Shown: positions 1 to 9,917 of the stretch, piece after piece
Numbering within the stretch: the stretch's first letter is position 1
How the letters are laid out: each line of letters starts with the position of its first letter
Assembly (NCBI GenBank): GCA_030685025.1
Contig: JAUXWC010000277.1
Coordinates: 1-64,000, forward strand
Origin: Rhodoferax sp.
GTDB taxonomy: Bacteria > Pseudomonadota > Gammaproteobacteria > Burkholderiales > Burkholderiaceae_C
Length of the DNA: 64,000 bases
Direction of reading: 5' to 3'
Notes under the pieces: model-generated
The model's database searches: none
What the model was told of the DNA's origin: nothing
The model's input: only the letters and a program-made list of their open reading frames with translations
Position numbers and translations under genes: made by a program

Positions 1-1
1 C

Positions 2-1105
2 AACCGTATCAGCCAGTACGACGGCGCCATCAGTGACTACCTCTCCGCCGTGCAGGTCCATGACGAAGTGCCTGCCGGCAACGCCGCGCCCAAGCTGGAC
101 CTGTTCCCTGGCCAGAGCAATGGCCGCTTTGTGAAGGTGCAAGACCTGCGTTACGGCGAAAACTCGCACCAACAAGCCGCCTTGTACCGTGACCTGTATC
201 CCGCACCGGGCTCACTGGTCACCGCCAAGCAGTTGCAGGGCAAGGAGCTCTCGTACAACAACATCGCCGACGCCGATGCCGCGTGGGAATGTGTCAAGAG
301 CTTCGATGCGGGAGCCGCGGGCGACCCCGCGCGGGCGGCGGCCTGCGTGATCGTCAAGCACGCCAACCCCTGCGGCGTGGCAGTAGGCGCGAACGCGCTG
401 GAAGCCTACAGCAAGGCTTTCCAGACCGACCCCACCTCGGCGTTTGGCGGCATCATCGCGCTGAACACGGTGTTGGACGAAGCTGCGGCCCAGCAGATCT
501 CCAAACAGTTCGTGGAGGTGCTGATGGCCCCCGGCTTCACACCCGCCGCGCTGGAAGTGTTCAAGAGCAAGGTCAACGTGCGCATTTTGCAAATCGATCT
601 GCCAAAGGGCGGTGCGAGCGACCGGGACAATGGCCGCAATGCCATGGACATGAAACGGATCGGTTCCGGCATTCTGCTGCAGACGGCGGACAATCACGAG
701 TTGGCCCTGGCCGACCTGAAGGTGGCCACCGCCAAGCAGCCGACACCCGAACAATTGCAAGACCTGTTGTTCGCCTGGAAGGTGGCCAAGTACGTCAAGT
801 CCAACGCCATCGTGTTCTGCAAGGGCGGCATGACCATGGGCGTAGGCGCCGGCCAGATGAGCCGCCTGGACTCCGCCCGCATCGCCAGCATCAAGGCCGA
901 GCACGCCAAGCTGTCATTGGTGGGCACGGCGGTGGCCAGCGACGCCTTCTTCCCCTTCCGCGACGGCCTGGACGTGGTGGTGGACGCGGGTGCTACGTGC
1001 ATCATTCAGCCCGGCGGCTCGATGCGCGACGACGAGGTGATCGCGGCGGCCAACGAGCGCGGCGTGGCGATGGTGTTTTCTGGCGTGCGGCACTTCAGGC
1101 ATTGA
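2..1105 (+). CDS. purH: PurH, bifunctional AICAR formyltransferase / IMP cyclohydrolase (3' part)
   Basis: The frame is open from the left edge, so the 5' end lies outside the window; about 367 codons are seen of a protein usually near 520. It catalyses the last two steps of purine synthesis, formylation of AICAR and closure to IMP. The visible part is mostly the formyltransferase domain: KHANPCGVA carries the family's Lys-His pair, and the protein ends in the typical VRHFRH. The GTG at position 50 is internal, because upstream codons continue the family sequence ([10 protein letters not shown]). No operon partner follows; the next gene is an unrelated ATPase 440 bp away. Identification is secure from sequence resemblance. 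Confidence 0.96.
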   Translation, partial: NRISQYDGAISDYLSAVQVHDEVPAGNAAPKLDLFPGQSNGRFVKVQDLRYGENSHQQAALYRDLYPAPGSLVTAKQLQGKELSYNNIADADAAWECVKSFDAGAAGDPARAAACVIVKHANPCGVAVGANALEAYSKAFQTDPTSAFGGIIALNTVLDEAAAQQISKQFVEVLMAPGFTPAALEVFKSKVNVRILQIDLPKGGASDRDNGRNAMDMKRIGSGILLQTADNHELALADLKVATAKQPTPEQLQDLLFAWKVAKYVKSNAIVFCKGGMTMGVGAGQMSRLDSARIASIKAEHAKLSLVGTAVASDAFFPFRDGLDVVVDAGATCIIQPGGSMRDDEVIAAANERGVAMVFSGVRHFRH

Positions 1106-1170
1106 GGTGGGTGGGTCGATTGGCGATTGCTTCGCGCCTGATCGGCCGGATCGAGACCCGACCTTTGTGG

Positions 1171-1298
1171 CGTTCGCCTTTGGTAGCGGCAGAGTTTGAG
1201 GCAGTAGCCCCCGCCTCATGCTGTCAAAGGCCCAGAAATCGGCGGGGGCAACTACCCCAAACTCTGCGGGGGCGGATATTTGGCTCGCCAAAGGAGCG
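1171..1298. repeat. Long imperfect palindrome downstream of purH
   Basis: Positions 1189-1215 and 1241-1267 are inverted copies of 27 bases with three mismatches, separated by 25 bases. Looser pairing extends outward, CCTTTGG at 1177-1183 with CCAAAGG at 1288-1294. No T-run follows, so it is a poor intrinsic terminator on either strand. It could be a non-autonomous mobile element or the scar of the insertion that brought in the neighbouring ATPase gene. That is inference; only the inverted repeat is seen. Confidence 0.7.
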
Positions 1299-1545
1299 TT
1301 GAGTTGTCGCGAGTGGCTTCAATGCAGCGTTTACGGCTGATCGTCGGTGTCGGCCTATTGGCAACTCAATTGACTTACAGTCCACCGTTGTTCATGGCCA
1401 GTCCTTAACATCCGAAGCCGGTGTATGAGCAGAACCAAAGCGGCCAATGCGCATATGAGTCTGAGTCTTTGGACAGGTTATCCTCTGTCGAGTACCGCAA
1501 TCCGCTGCGAATCGTGGCGAGAAGCGCACAAACGAGGGTTTGCCG
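1299..1545. other. Non-coding leader before the ATPase gene
   Basis: No convincing gene. An 8-base inverted pair, TTGAGTTG (1299-1306) and CAACTCAA (1362-1369), is the only structure noticed. A GAGGG ribosome binding site at 1534-1538 serves the downstream ATG at 1546. No confident promoter was found. Confidence 0.4.
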
Positions 1546-3159
1546 ATGACTTCCCAAATCAATCTTGCATTCTTGCGCATTGCCAAGCGCGCCGAGCGCC
1601 AGAATGACGCCACGCTTGCGCGCACGTTTGTGGACTTCGGGGCCGTGCTAGCGGCGCTGTCATCCGTCGACCACAACTTAATCTTTGGTCGACGCGGCAC
1701 CGGTAAGACGCACCTGCTGACTGTTCTTCGTACCGCACGCGAGAGGGAAGGCACGGTCGCGGTGCAGCTCGATATGCGGAATCTGGGATCAACAGGTGGT
1801 ATATACGCCGACCCTCAGATACCTATCTCGCAGCGCGCGACACGCCTGCTCATCGACGTGTTGGCTGCGATTCACGGGCACCTTCTCGAACAGGCGCTCG
1901 CTGATGACTCAAAGGTTGACTTGGGTGCTGCCGGTACCGCACTCGATGAGCTCTTCGACTCGCACCGGGATGTGAAGGTTGTTGGCACGACAACCGTCGA
2001 AACGGCCACTACAGCTGAGAACTCATATAACGCCGAATCTAAAATAGGCGTCACAGCGACGCCAACATCTGCCTCTCTTACTGCGGAAGGCAAGGCCACT
2101 GACGGCGGTAAGGAGGCGGTCACCGCCAAGAAGACTGTCGTCGGACATGAGATTCATCGGGTCAATTTTGGCAGCGTTTCCAACGCCCTGCGGAAGGTCG
2201 TTGGGACCTTCCCGGGGGCTAAATTGTGGCTGCTGATTGACGAATGGAGTGAGGTGCCACTCGATCTTCAGCCGATGCTGGCCGATTTGCTTCGGCGCGC
2301 TGTTCTTCCGATCAGAGGAGTTACGGTCAAGATCGCTGCTATTGAGCAGCGCAGCCGGTTCATGATCCCGGACACAGCGGTTGGGAACGTCGGCATCGAG
2401 GTCGGGGCGGACGTGTCAGCGGCTGTGAACTTGGACGACTTCATGGTCTTCGACAACGACGGAGACAAGGCCGTCGAGTTCTTCCGCGCGCTCATCTACG
2501 CACACGCGCGTGCGGAAATGGAAGAGGCAGGGGCAGTCGCCCCCGCAGACCAGGTCGCGCTAATCTCGGCCGCATTTACCCAGGCGAACGCCTTCGAAGA
2601 AGTTGTGAGGGCGTGCGAGGGAGTTCCACGCGATGCGATCAACATTCTGAGCGCGGCCGCGCAGCGTGCGAACGATTCATCCATTTCCGTGGGAGACGTG
2701 CGCACAGCTGCACAAAATTGGTATTTGGGCACCAAAGATGCCGCTGTGTCGGCGCACCACGAAGCGAAACGACTACTCACATGGCTAATCGAAAAGATCA
2801 TCAAAGAGCGTCGGACGAAGGGCTTCTTGCTGGAGGCGGGTCTGCGCGATCCTTTGATCGATTTTCTATACGACGAACGGGTGCTGCATGTCCTGCGCAA
2901 GGGGATGTCGGCAAAAGATCAGCCGGGCAAGCGATTCATTGTCTACGGCATAGACTACGGCTGCTACGTCGACCTGATTTCCACCGTCCGAGCGCCGCAA
3001 GGTGTGCTTGACCTTGGTGATGCCGCTGGCTCCAACTACAGCCATAGTGTTCCGCACACCGACCTTCGGTCGATCCGCCGGTGTATCCTCGACTTGCCGG
3101 ACTTCTATGGTGCGACCGTATCGGCACCTACTGCCAGAGCCGATACGGCAGCGGGGTAG
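1546..3159 (+). CDS. Solitary P-loop ATPase of AAA / ORC-Cdc6-like type, function unknown
   Basis: A 537-residue protein with Walker A GRRGTGKT at residues 48-55 and a Walker B strand ending in Asp-Glu (LWLLIDEW, about residues 227-234). The P-loop wording and overall size recall uncharacterised bacterial ATPases labelled ORC/Cdc6-like. The C-terminal part may hold a winged helix, which I infer rather than see. The ATG at 1546 is preferred over TTG at 1540 because GAGGG lies 7 bases upstream. It stands alone between purH and hemL, is somewhat richer in A+T than its neighbours (for example near 2020-2050), and adjoins a long palindrome, all suggesting horizontal arrival. A defence or mobile-element role is possible, but no partner gene is present. 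Confidence 0.7.
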   Translation: MTSQINLAFLRIAKRAERQNDATLARTFVDFGAVLAALSSVDHNLIFGRRGTGKTHLLTVLRTAREREGTVAVQLDMRNLGSTGGIYADPQIPISQRATRLLIDVLAAIHGHLLEQALADDSKVDLGAAGTALDELFDSHRDVKVVGTTTVETATTAENSYNAESKIGVTATPTSASLTAEGKATDGGKEAVTAKKTVVGHEIHRVNFGSVSNALRKVVGTFPGAKLWLLIDEWSEVPLDLQPMLADLLRRAVLPIRGVTVKIAAIEQRSRFMIPDTAVGNVGIEVGADVSAAVNLDDFMVFDNDGDKAVEFFRALIYAHARAEMEEAGAVAPADQVALISAAFTQANAFEEVVRACEGVPRDAINILSAAAQRANDSSISVGDVRTAAQNWYLGTKDAAVSAHHEAKRLLTWLIEKIIKERRTKGFLLEAGLRDPLIDFLYDERVLHVLRKGMSAKDQPGKRFIVYGIDYGCYVDLISTVRAPQGVLDLGDAAGSNYSHSVPHTDLRSIRRCILDLPDFYGATVSAPTARADTAAG

Positions 3160-3637
3160 ACGTCCCGAGATGCTAAAGGGTGTAAAGACGACCCGCGACG
3201 GCGATCTGATTGGCAGCTTTCGGCGACGCAGCCGAGCGCCAGCTCTTGATCAGAAGCACCCATCATCCAAATCGACGCCTCATTGCCAACTGTCGGGGTG
3301 CAAGCGCCAATGACAGCTATGGAGCGACCAATTCGGAAAGCGGTACATCCGCAATCAGTCTGAACCGGGCATCGATATTGGCGCGCCCGAACCGCCAGTG
3401 AAGGTGGGTGGTGGGGCTTGCGGGCGTAGGCTCCATTCGCGGTGAGTGCAGAGCTCGCGCGCCAAGTGCGGTGTTGATGGAGTGGCGCGGGCACGTCAGA
3501 GCAGTTGGCCCGCGAGCGTGAGCCGGAGAACGCGAGCCACGCCGCCCGCCTTGCGCGAGGTCTGCGCGCGCAACGCATAGCGCACGACATCATGAGGGCA
3601 TCACCTTGAACCGACACCGACGCGCGACAATTCAAGG
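3160..3637. other. Convergent intergenic stretch without a recognised gene
   Basis: Lies between the 3' ends of the ATPase gene and hemL. Open frames here are short and resemble no family I know. Nothing supportable was seen apart from the terminator just to the right. Confidence 0.4.
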
Positions 3638-3663
3638 AAAAACGGGGGCGTCAAGCAGCGCCC
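3638..3663 (-). terminator. Intrinsic terminator of hemL
   Basis: On the minus strand a GGGCG / CGCCC stem (plus positions 3659-3663 with 3646-3650) with an 8-base loop is followed after three bases by five T residues. It sits 25 bases past the hemL stop codon. Confidence 0.6.
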
Positions 3664-3687
3664 ATAAACAACAAGTAGCTACAAAAC

Positions 3688-4992
3688 TTATAGCAACCGA
3701 AACACCTCAGCCGCCGCCGCCACGGTCTCGGCAATGTCCGCCTCGGTATGCGCAGCGCTCACAAAGCCCGCTTCGTACAAGGCGGGCGCGATGTACACGC
3801 CGCGGTCCAGCAGGCCGTGGAACAGCGTGTTGAAACGTTTGCTGTCGGTGGTCATCACCGTGGCGTAGTTTTGTGGCAAATCCTTGAACAGGAAGAAGCC
3901 GAACATGCCGCCTTCGCTGTCGCCGCAAAACGGGACACCCGCCTGGTCGGCGGCACCCTGCAGGCCCTTCACCAGCAATTGTGTCTTGCGACTCAAGTCT
4001 TCGTAGAAACCGGGCTTGCCGATTTCGCGCAGCGTGGCCAGGCCACAGGCGGTGGCCACCGGGTTGCCCGACAGGGTACCGGCCTGGTACACGGTGCCAA
4101 TGGGCGCCAGGTGCTCCATGACGGCGCGTTTGCCGCCGAACGCCGCCAGGGGCATGCCGCCACCAATCACTTTGCCCATCACCGTGATGTCGGGCTCAAA
4201 ACCCGGGATGCTGCGCGCATACACGCTCTGCGCACTGCCCAGCGCAACGCGAAAACCCGTCATCACCTCGTCGAAGATGAACAGTGCGCCGTACTGGGAA
4301 CATAGTTCGCGACAGCGCGTCATGAACGGTACCGACGCACGCACGAAGTTCATGTTGCCGGCGATCGGTTCGATGATCAGGCAAGCCAACTCCTTGCCGT
4401 GCAGCGCAAACGCTGCTTCCAACTGCTGCAAGTTGTTGTACTCCAGCACCAGCGTGTGCTGCACCACTTCGGGCGGCACGCCGGCACTGGTGGGGTTGCC
4501 AAAGGTGGCCAGGCCCGAACCGGCCTTGACCAGTAGCGCATCGGCGTGCCCGTGGTAGCAGCCCTCGAACTTGATAAGTTTGCTGCGTCCGGTGGCGCCG
4601 CGTGCCAGGCGAATCGCGCTCATGCCGGCTTCGGTGCCGGAGCTGACCAGGCGCACCATGTCCATGCTGGGCACGCGCTCCAGAATGGCTTCGGCCAGTT
4701 CGACCTCGCGCTCGGTGGGTGCGCCAAACGAGAAACCGTCAAGGGCCGCCTTCTGCACCGCTTCGAGTACTGCGGGGTGGCCGTGGCCCAGAATCATGGG
4801 ACCCCAGGAGCCGATGTAGTCAATATGGCGCTGGCCGTTGGCGTCCCAGAAGTACGCACCCTGCGCGCGTGTCACGAAGCGGGGCGTGCCGCCGACGGCC
4901 TTGAAGGCGCGCACGGGCGAATTGACGCCACCGGGGATGACTCGGCGGGCGCGGTCGAACAGGACTTGGTTGAGGTCAGTGCTGTGTGTCAT
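3688..4992 (-). CDS. hemL: Glutamate-1-semialdehyde 2,1-aminomutase
   Basis: This 434-residue PLP enzyme converts glutamate-1-semialdehyde to 5-aminolevulinate in the C5 route to haem. The length fits the family. Recognisable segments include the N-terminal [30 protein letters not shown] and the Schiff-base lysine context [10 protein letters not shown]. The ATG at 4992 lies 17 bases inside the upstream thiD-like gene, so the two are probably co-transcribed and translationally coupled. A terminator follows at 3638-3663. Haem supply suits a window with so many c-type cytochromes, but the gene is a housekeeping one and shows nothing odd. Confidence 0.97.
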   Translation of the reverse strand: MTHSTDLNQVLFDRARRVIPGGVNSPVRAFKAVGGTPRFVTRAQGAYFWDANGQRHIDYIGSWGPMILGHGHPAVLEAVQKAALDGFSFGAPTEREVELAEAILERVPSMDMVRLVSSGTEAGMSAIRLARGATGRSKLIKFEGCYHGHADALLVKAGSGLATFGNPTSAGVPPEVVQHTLVLEYNNLQQLEAAFALHGKELACLIIEPIAGNMNFVRASVPFMTRCRELCSQYGALFIFDEVMTGFRVALGSAQSVYARSIPGFEPDITVMGKVIGGGMPLAAFGGKRAVMEHLAPIGTVYQAGTLSGNPVATACGLATLREIGKPGFYEDLSRKTQLLVKGLQGAADQAGVPFCGDSEGGMFGFFLFKDLPQNYATVMTTDSKRFNTLFHGLLDRGVYIAPALYEAGFVSAAHTEADIAETVAAAAEVFRLL

Positions 4993-5920
4993 GGGGGGTA
5001 GTGCGAGGGTCCAACTGGGTGGGTGTTACGTCGGCGGCGCCATCAGCGTCGTCATCGGGCTGTGCCCAGAACAGGCGGTCAGGCAGCACATGTCCCATCC
5101 CGGGGCGAAAGCCGCCGTCAAGACAGCGGTCCAGGTAGCTCATCGCTTCTGTGAACGCTTCTTCCAGGCTGGTTCCGCTCGCCAACAGGGCAGCCAATGC
5201 GGCGCTGAGAGTGTCCCCGGCACCTGTGAACACTGCCTCGAAACGTTCGAAACTCTCATTGCGCAATGTGGTCTGCGGCGAGCTCAGTACATTGTCAATG
5301 AACTGGTCGGGTCTTGGGACGCCTGTCACCAGCGTGTAGGGCACACCGAATTCGCCCGCCGCCTTGGCGATGTCCCGGGGGCTGGGAGGGCGCTCGCTGC
5401 CCCAGTCCGGAAGGAGCCAGCGCCACAAGGTGCTGTGGTTTCCCACCAACACTGTCGCTTGCGGCAGCAGCAGTTCCTTGAAGGCATCCAGATAGAGGTC
5501 AATCTGGACCTCGTCCCACCACGACAGGTCGGGCATGTAGGCGATCAGTGGCGTGTCGGCATAGTCCGAGGCGATTTCGGCAATCGTGCTCAGGTTTTCG
5601 GGTGACCCCACAAAGCCGACCTTGAAGACCTGAACCGGCACGTCCTCCAGAATCATCTTCGCCTGCTCAGCGACCGCATCGTCATCCATGGCGAAGTGGT
5701 CTGTGATCTCGGCGGTGTCGCGCGCATAGGCGCCGGTGACTACCGGCAGCGCGTGCGCGCCGACCGAACCGATCGCCATCACATCGCTGGAGAGCCCTCC
5801 CGCGCCGCTGGGGTCGTTGGCATTGAAGACCAGCACACAAGCGGGTTGGCTCGATTCCTGAGGGTCGTCTTGTATAGGGGAAAGCGTGGGGGGGGTCATG
5901 GTCCGATCTGCGGTGGCCAT
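4976..5920 (-). CDS. thiD: Hydroxymethylpyrimidine / phosphomethylpyrimidine kinase
   Basis: A ribokinase-fold kinase of 314 residues that phosphorylates HMP and HMP-phosphate in thiamin synthesis. Evidence: [19 protein letters not shown] near the start and the anion-hole segment [18 protein letters not shown] near the C-terminus. The family is usually about 270 residues; the surplus is an unconserved N-terminal leader and C-terminal tail. The ATG at 5899 (MTPPT) is a reasonable alternative start, since neither start has a strong ribosome binding site. It overlaps hemL by 17 bases. In Burkholderiales this gene commonly sits beside the rubredoxin and pilG genes, as here. Confidence 0.9.
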   Translation of the reverse strand: MATADRTMTPPTLSPIQDDPQESSQPACVLVFNANDPSGAGGLSSDVMAIGSVGAHALPVVTGAYARDTAEITDHFAMDDDAVAEQAKMILEDVPVQVFKVGFVGSPENLSTIAEIASDYADTPLIAYMPDLSWWDEVQIDLYLDAFKELLLPQATVLVGNHSTLWRWLLPDWGSERPPSPRDIAKAAGEFGVPYTLVTGVPRPDQFIDNVLSSPQTTLRNESFERFEAVFTGAGDTLSAALAALLASGTSLEEAFTEAMSYLDRCLDGGFRPGMGHVLPDRLFWAQPDDDADGAADVTPTQLDPRTTPHDTQH

Positions 5921-6014
5921 CAGGCAGAATAACGCACGGAGTGTCGTGTCAAGCGCAAATCTCGAGGGCCGTCTCTATACAATGATTGCATTCTATTCGA
6001 AGGCACCTTAAGCT

Positions 6015-6188
6015 GTGAGCCAAACCAATACTTGGATGTGTCTGATTTGCGGATGGATCTACGATGAGGCCTTAGGCGCGCCAGAGCATGGGGTTCCGAT
6101 GGGAACACGATGGAGCGAGGTTCCGATGAACTGGACTTGCCCTGAGTGCGGCGCCCGCAAGGAAGACTTCGAAATGGTGCAGATATGA
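6015..6188 (+). CDS. Rubredoxin
   Basis: A 57-residue protein starting with GTG (MSQTNTWMCLICGWIYDE). Two CxxCG iron-binding knuckles, CLICG and CPECG, are spaced as in classical rubredoxins, with the conserved GW.YDE following the first. It holds one Fe(Cys)4 centre and shuttles single electrons in the cytoplasm. It is transcribed away from thiD and lies 63 bases upstream of pilG. This neighbourhood is familiar in Comamonadaceae, but I know of no proven functional link to twitching motility. The length and all four cysteines make the call firm. Confidence 0.94.
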   Translation: MSQTNTWMCLICGWIYDEALGAPEHGVPMGTRWSEVPMNWTCPECGARKEDFEMVQI

Positions 6189-6251
6189 GATCAAGGCATT
6201 GAAGTCACGCATGATCACTTATATAGAACGACAGCCCAGGAGCAGTGTCTA

Positions 6252-6650
6252 GTGAATACGCCCGCAGCGGTTTTTAGGGTCCTGGTGATCGACGACAGCA
6301 ATACGATTCGACGTAGTGCTGAGATCTTTCTCAAACAGGGTGGGCATGAGGTCCTGTTGGCGGAGGACGGTTTTGACGCACTGGCCAAGGTTAATGATTA
6401 CCAGCCCCACCTCATCTTCTGCGACATCCTGATGCCTCGTCTGGATGGCTACCAAACCTGTGCCATCATCAAGCGCAATGCGAAGTTCTCGGGCGTGCCG
6501 GTGGTGATGCTGTCGTCCAAGGACGGCGTGTTCGACAAAGCGCGCGGGCGCATGGTGGGGGCGCAGGATTACCTGACCAAACCGTTTACCAAGGACCAAC
6601 TGTTGCAGGCCGTCCAGCAATTCGGCGCGGTCCTGCAAGGAGAAAACTAA
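6252..6650 (+). CDS. pilG: Twitching-motility response regulator PilG
   Basis: A stand-alone receiver domain of 132 residues with the acidic pair IDDS near the N-terminus, the phosphoacceptor Asp in FCDILMPRLDGY, and the conserved Lys in YLTKPF. It starts with GTG, preceded by AGGAG at 6239-6243. In Pseudomonas PilG is phosphorylated by ChpA and drives type IV pilus extension through PilB. It is the first gene of a tight pilGHIJ-chpA cluster, and its TAA overlaps the ATG of pilH by one base. Confidence 0.92.
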   Translation: MNTPAAVFRVLVIDDSNTIRRSAEIFLKQGGHEVLLAEDGFDALAKVNDYQPHLIFCDILMPRLDGYQTCAIIKRNAKFSGVPVVMLSSKDGVFDKARGRMVGAQDYLTKPFTKDQLLQAVQQFGAVLQGEN

Positions 6651-7015
6651 TGCCTATACAAAAAGTACTAATCGTTGACGATTCAAAGACTGAACTCATG
6701 TTCATGACAGACCTCCTGCAAAGGAATGGCATGACCGTGCGCACGGCGGAGGGCGCCGATGAGGCATTCCGCCGCTTGGCCGAAGAAAAGCCGGACCTCA
6801 TCCTGATGGATGTGGTGATGCCTGGGCAGAACGGTTTTCAGTTGACACGCGCGATCAATCGCACGCCCGAGTATGCGGATATCCCGATCATCATGTGCAC
6901 CAGCAAGAGCCTGGAGACGGATCGCGTGTGGGGCATGCGCCAGGGCGCACGGGACTACATCACCAAGCCGGTTGACGCGGCCGAGCTGTTTGCCAAGATC
7001 AAGGCTTTGGGCTGA
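6650..7015 (+). CDS. pilH: Twitching-motility response regulator PilH
   Basis: A second single receiver domain (121 residues) with VDDSKTE, the phosphoacceptor Asp in LILMDVVMPGQNGF and Lys in YITKPV. PilH opposes PilG in the Pil-Chp pathway and is linked to pilus retraction or acts as a phosphate sink. The start codon overlaps the pilG stop (TAATG), so translation is coupled. The gene order and the pattern of two consecutive CheY-like proteins separate it from unrelated response regulators. Confidence 0.92.
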   Translation: MPIQKVLIVDDSKTELMFMTDLLQRNGMTVRTAEGADEAFRRLAEEKPDLILMDVVMPGQNGFQLTRAINRTPEYADIPIIMCTSKSLETDRVWGMRQGARDYITKPVDAAELFAKIKALG

Positions 7016-7030
7016 AATCCTCAGGAATCC

Positions 7031-7561
7031 ATGGCAAACCGCGAAGCGCTCCGAGAACTACAAACCCGTCTTGCCAGTCGATTGCAGGCGGCACGCACCG
7101 AGGGTGTGTCCATCTCCTGGCTCGCCGTCAAGGCTGGCGAGTCGAACTATCTGTTTCCACTGGCCCTGTCGGGCGAAATTTTTCCGTTGGCCACAGTCCA
7201 GGTCGTGCCTTACTCAAGGCCCTGGTTTCTAGGCGTGGTGAACCTGCGCGGCGGGCTGTACGGCGTGGTGGATCTGGCGAGTTTTGTGGGTGAAGGACTG
7301 GCCAGGCATCGCTCCGAGCAGGCTTTGTCCGAGTCCAGCCTGGTGACCTTCAACGCCGCGCTGGAAGTCAATTGTGCTCTGATGGTGGACAGCCTGTCGG
7401 GGTTGCGCAATCGCGAGGCGTTTTCGAGTGTCGAGCCCGCGCCGGATGGCTCCCCCGTCTATTTCGGCAACCGATACCGCGACCTTGGCGGTACCGATTG
7501 GCAGGAAATCAACCTGCGGTCTTTGTCCCAGTTTTCACAATTTTTGAGCATCAGCGCTTAA
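7031..7561 (+). CDS. pilI: CheW-like coupling protein PilI
   Basis: A 176-residue CheW-fold protein: the sequence runs through the typical PWFLGVVNLRGGLYGVVDL segment. It couples the receptor PilJ to the kinase ChpA in the Pil-Chp array at the cell pole. It starts 15 bases after pilH and 20 bases before pilJ. The N-terminal region before residue 30 is predicted helical and not conserved in CheW. No unusual features. Confidence 0.9.
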   Translation: MANREALRELQTRLASRLQAARTEGVSISWLAVKAGESNYLFPLALSGEIFPLATVQVVPYSRPWFLGVVNLRGGLYGVVDLASFVGEGLARHRSEQALSESSLVTFNAALEVNCALMVDSLSGLRNREAFSSVEPAPDGSPVYFGNRYRDLGGTDWQEINLRSLSQFSQFLSISA

Positions 7562-7581
7562 GTTTCTACTAAGGTTTCACC

Positions 7582-9873
7582 ATGTCCGTCGTTGATCAAA
7601 TCAAAAAACTGTTTGCCAAGAACGATGCGCGCTCCGAGCATGACTCCAGGTTGAGCCTGGCCATGCCGGATGCCGTGCCGGATGGCGCCATGGGCATGTT
7701 GGTCACCGAGCAGGTGCAGGCCCATCTCGATACCGATGAGATCAAACCGATGATGGCCATGAAGGCCGACAGCGAGCAGGTGGCCGATGCGCATGGTGAA
7801 GACGCTGACTTGATCGAGTTGCCGATACTAGGCAAGAAGACGGTTGCGCAACACCAGCGACAGTTGATGATTCTGCTGGGTCTTAGTTTGCTGCTGTTGG
7901 GGGTGCTGACTTTCTTCGCGCTCAATCGGGCTGACAAGACCGCGCAGCAGTTGGGTGCAACCGGTCAGGCGCTGATGCAGTCGCAACGGCTTGCCAAGTC
8001 GGTGTCGCAGGCCCTGGTCGGTGGCGCGCAGGCGTTCCCGGACGTGAAGGAGAGCGCGGACGTGCTGGCCAAGACCGTGCGCGGTTTGAAAGCCGGCGAC
8101 AGCCAGTTGAACATTGACTCGCTGGATGAGTCGTTCCAGGGCGAGTTGACCAAGGTGACGCCATTGATGGAGCGGGCCGAGAAGAACGCCGGCACCGTGA
8201 TGGGGCAACAGAAGATATTGACCCAGGTTGGCGCCGCGTTGCGCTTGATCAACCGCCAGTCATCGGACTTGCTTGAGATTGCCGAAACCGTTTCGTCGTT
8301 GAAGCTGCAGCAAAACGCACCCTCGACCGAGATCTCCGCGGCGGGTCAGTTGGTGATGTTGACGCAGCGCATTGGCAAGTCCTCCAACGAGTTCTTGACG
8401 GTGGAAGGTGTGAGCCCCGAGGCGGTGTTCCTGCTAGGAAAGGACTTGAACTCTTTTAAGGAAATCGCCCAGGGCCTGCTTGAAGGCAGTCCGGAGCTGC
8501 GATTGAATGCCTCCAAGGATTCGCAGACCAAGGAGCAATTGGTGGCTTTGATCAAGCTCTACGAGGAAACCCGGACCCAGGCCGGTGCGATTCTGGGCAA
8601 CTTGCAGGGGCTGGTCTCGGCACGTGAAGCGCAGGCGGCAATCATTGCGGACAGCGAGCCGCTGCGACGTAACCTTGAGGAGTTGCAGAGCAAGTTGTCT
8701 GCCCGGACCGGTCTGGGCGGTGGTACTTTCGCGGGCATGGCGTTGTTGGTCGTGCTGGCTGCGGCGTTTGCTTTTGGTTTGTCGCGGGTGCAGCTCTTGG
8801 CTAGCCGGGCCACCCAGGTCGCTGCTGAGGCGCGGCGGCTGAACGCTGAGCGTCAGGAGCAGGAAGCCAAGCGCGTCAACGACGCGAATCAGGCCGCCAT
8901 TTTGCGATTGATGAACGAGCTGCAGACCGTGGCCGAGGGGGATTTGACCCAGGAAGCGACAGTGACCGAGGACATTACCGGCGCCATCGCTGACTCGGTG
9001 AATTACACGGTGGAGGAACTGCGCTCACTGGTGGGTAACGTGCAGAGCACGGCGACGCGCGTTGCGCAAACGACGGCGGACGTCGACACAACCTCCACTG
9101 AGCTGTTGGCGGCTTCTAACGAGCAGTTGCATGAGATCCGGGAAACCGGCAAGTCGGTGGTGGACATGGCAATTCGAATCAACGAGGTGTCGGTTCAGGC
9201 ACAGGAATCCGCGTCGGTGGCGCGGCAATCGCTGCAAGCCGCCGAAGTTGGGCTGCAGGCGGTGCAGAACGCCATCGGCGGCATGAACTCCATTCGTGAC
9301 CAGATTCAAGAGACCTCCAAACGCATCAAACGACTGGGCGAGTCATCCCAGGAAATTGGCGAAATCACCGAGCTGATCTCGGACATTACCGAACAGACCA
9401 ACGTGCTGGCGCTGAACGCCGCCATCCAGGCGGCTTCAGCCGGCGAGGCAGGTCGAGGCTTCTCGGTGGTGGCGGAAGAAGTGCAGCGACTCGCTGAGCG
9501 CTCCGCTGACGCTACGCGGCAGATTTCGGCACTGGTGAAGGCGATTCAGACGGATACACAGGACGCGGTGGGCGCCATGGAGCGTTCGACCCAGGGCGTG
9601 GTCGAAGGCGCCAAACTGTCGGACAACGCCGGTACTGCCTTGACCGAGATCGACCAGGTGTCGCGCCGACTGGCGGAGTTGATTGAGCAGATCTCCAGCT
9701 CCACATCACGCGAGGCCACACTGGCTAACGTCGTGGCCGACAATATTCAGCACATTTTCGCCGTCACCGAGCAAACCGGCGAGGGCACGCGCTCCACGGC
9801 AGCGCAGGTGCGGGAGCTGTCACGCATGGCGGACGAACTGCGTGAATCGGTATCGCGATTCAAGATTGCCTGA
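7582..9873 (+). CDS. pilJ: Methyl-accepting chemotaxis protein PilJ
   Basis: A 763-residue receptor with a cytoplasmic N-terminal leader of about 90 residues, a first membrane helix near 95-115 (LMILLGLSLLLLGVLTFF), a periplasmic sensor region with PilJ-type repeats, a second helix near 380-400, a HAMP-like stretch and a long coiled signalling domain. The hairpin tip with QTNVLALNAAIQAA lies at about residues 603-625. PilJ senses surface contact and signals through PilI to ChpA. The 90-residue leader before the first helix is longer than in the Pseudomonas protein as I remember it. Confidence 0.92.
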   Translation: MSVVDQIKKLFAKNDARSEHDSRLSLAMPDAVPDGAMGMLVTEQVQAHLDTDEIKPMMAMKADSEQVADAHGEDADLIELPILGKKTVAQHQRQLMILLGLSLLLLGVLTFFALNRADKTAQQLGATGQALMQSQRLAKSVSQALVGGAQAFPDVKESADVLAKTVRGLKAGDSQLNIDSLDESFQGELTKVTPLMERAEKNAGTVMGQQKILTQVGAALRLINRQSSDLLEIAETVSSLKLQQNAPSTEISAAGQLVMLTQRIGKSSNEFLTVEGVSPEAVFLLGKDLNSFKEIAQGLLEGSPELRLNASKDSQTKEQLVALIKLYEETRTQAGAILGNLQGLVSAREAQAAIIADSEPLRRNLEELQSKLSARTGLGGGTFAGMALLVVLAAAFAFGLSRVQLLASRATQVAAEARRLNAERQEQEAKRVNDANQAAILRLMNELQTVAEGDLTQEATVTEDITGAIADSVNYTVEELRSLVGNVQSTATRVAQTTADVDTTSTELLAASNEQLHEIRETGKSVVDMAIRINEVSVQAQESASVARQSLQAAEVGLQAVQNAIGGMNSIRDQIQETSKRIKRLGESSQEIGEITELISDITEQTNVLALNAAIQAASAGEAGRGFSVVAEEVQRLAERSADATRQISALVKAIQTDTQDAVGAMERSTQGVVEGAKLSDNAGTALTEIDQVSRRLAELIEQISSSTSREATLANVVADNIQHIFAVTEQTGEGTRSTAAQVRELSRMADELRESVSRFKIA

Positions 9874-9917
9874 GTTTGGTCAAGCTGATTTCGTCTTCCG
9901 CAGGAGTGCACGACCCC

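Noticed and set aside
1296..1312. GTTGAGT resembling an integron attC core site
   Set aside because: No matching inverse core at the other end of the palindrome and no integrase, so a gene-cassette reading is not supported.
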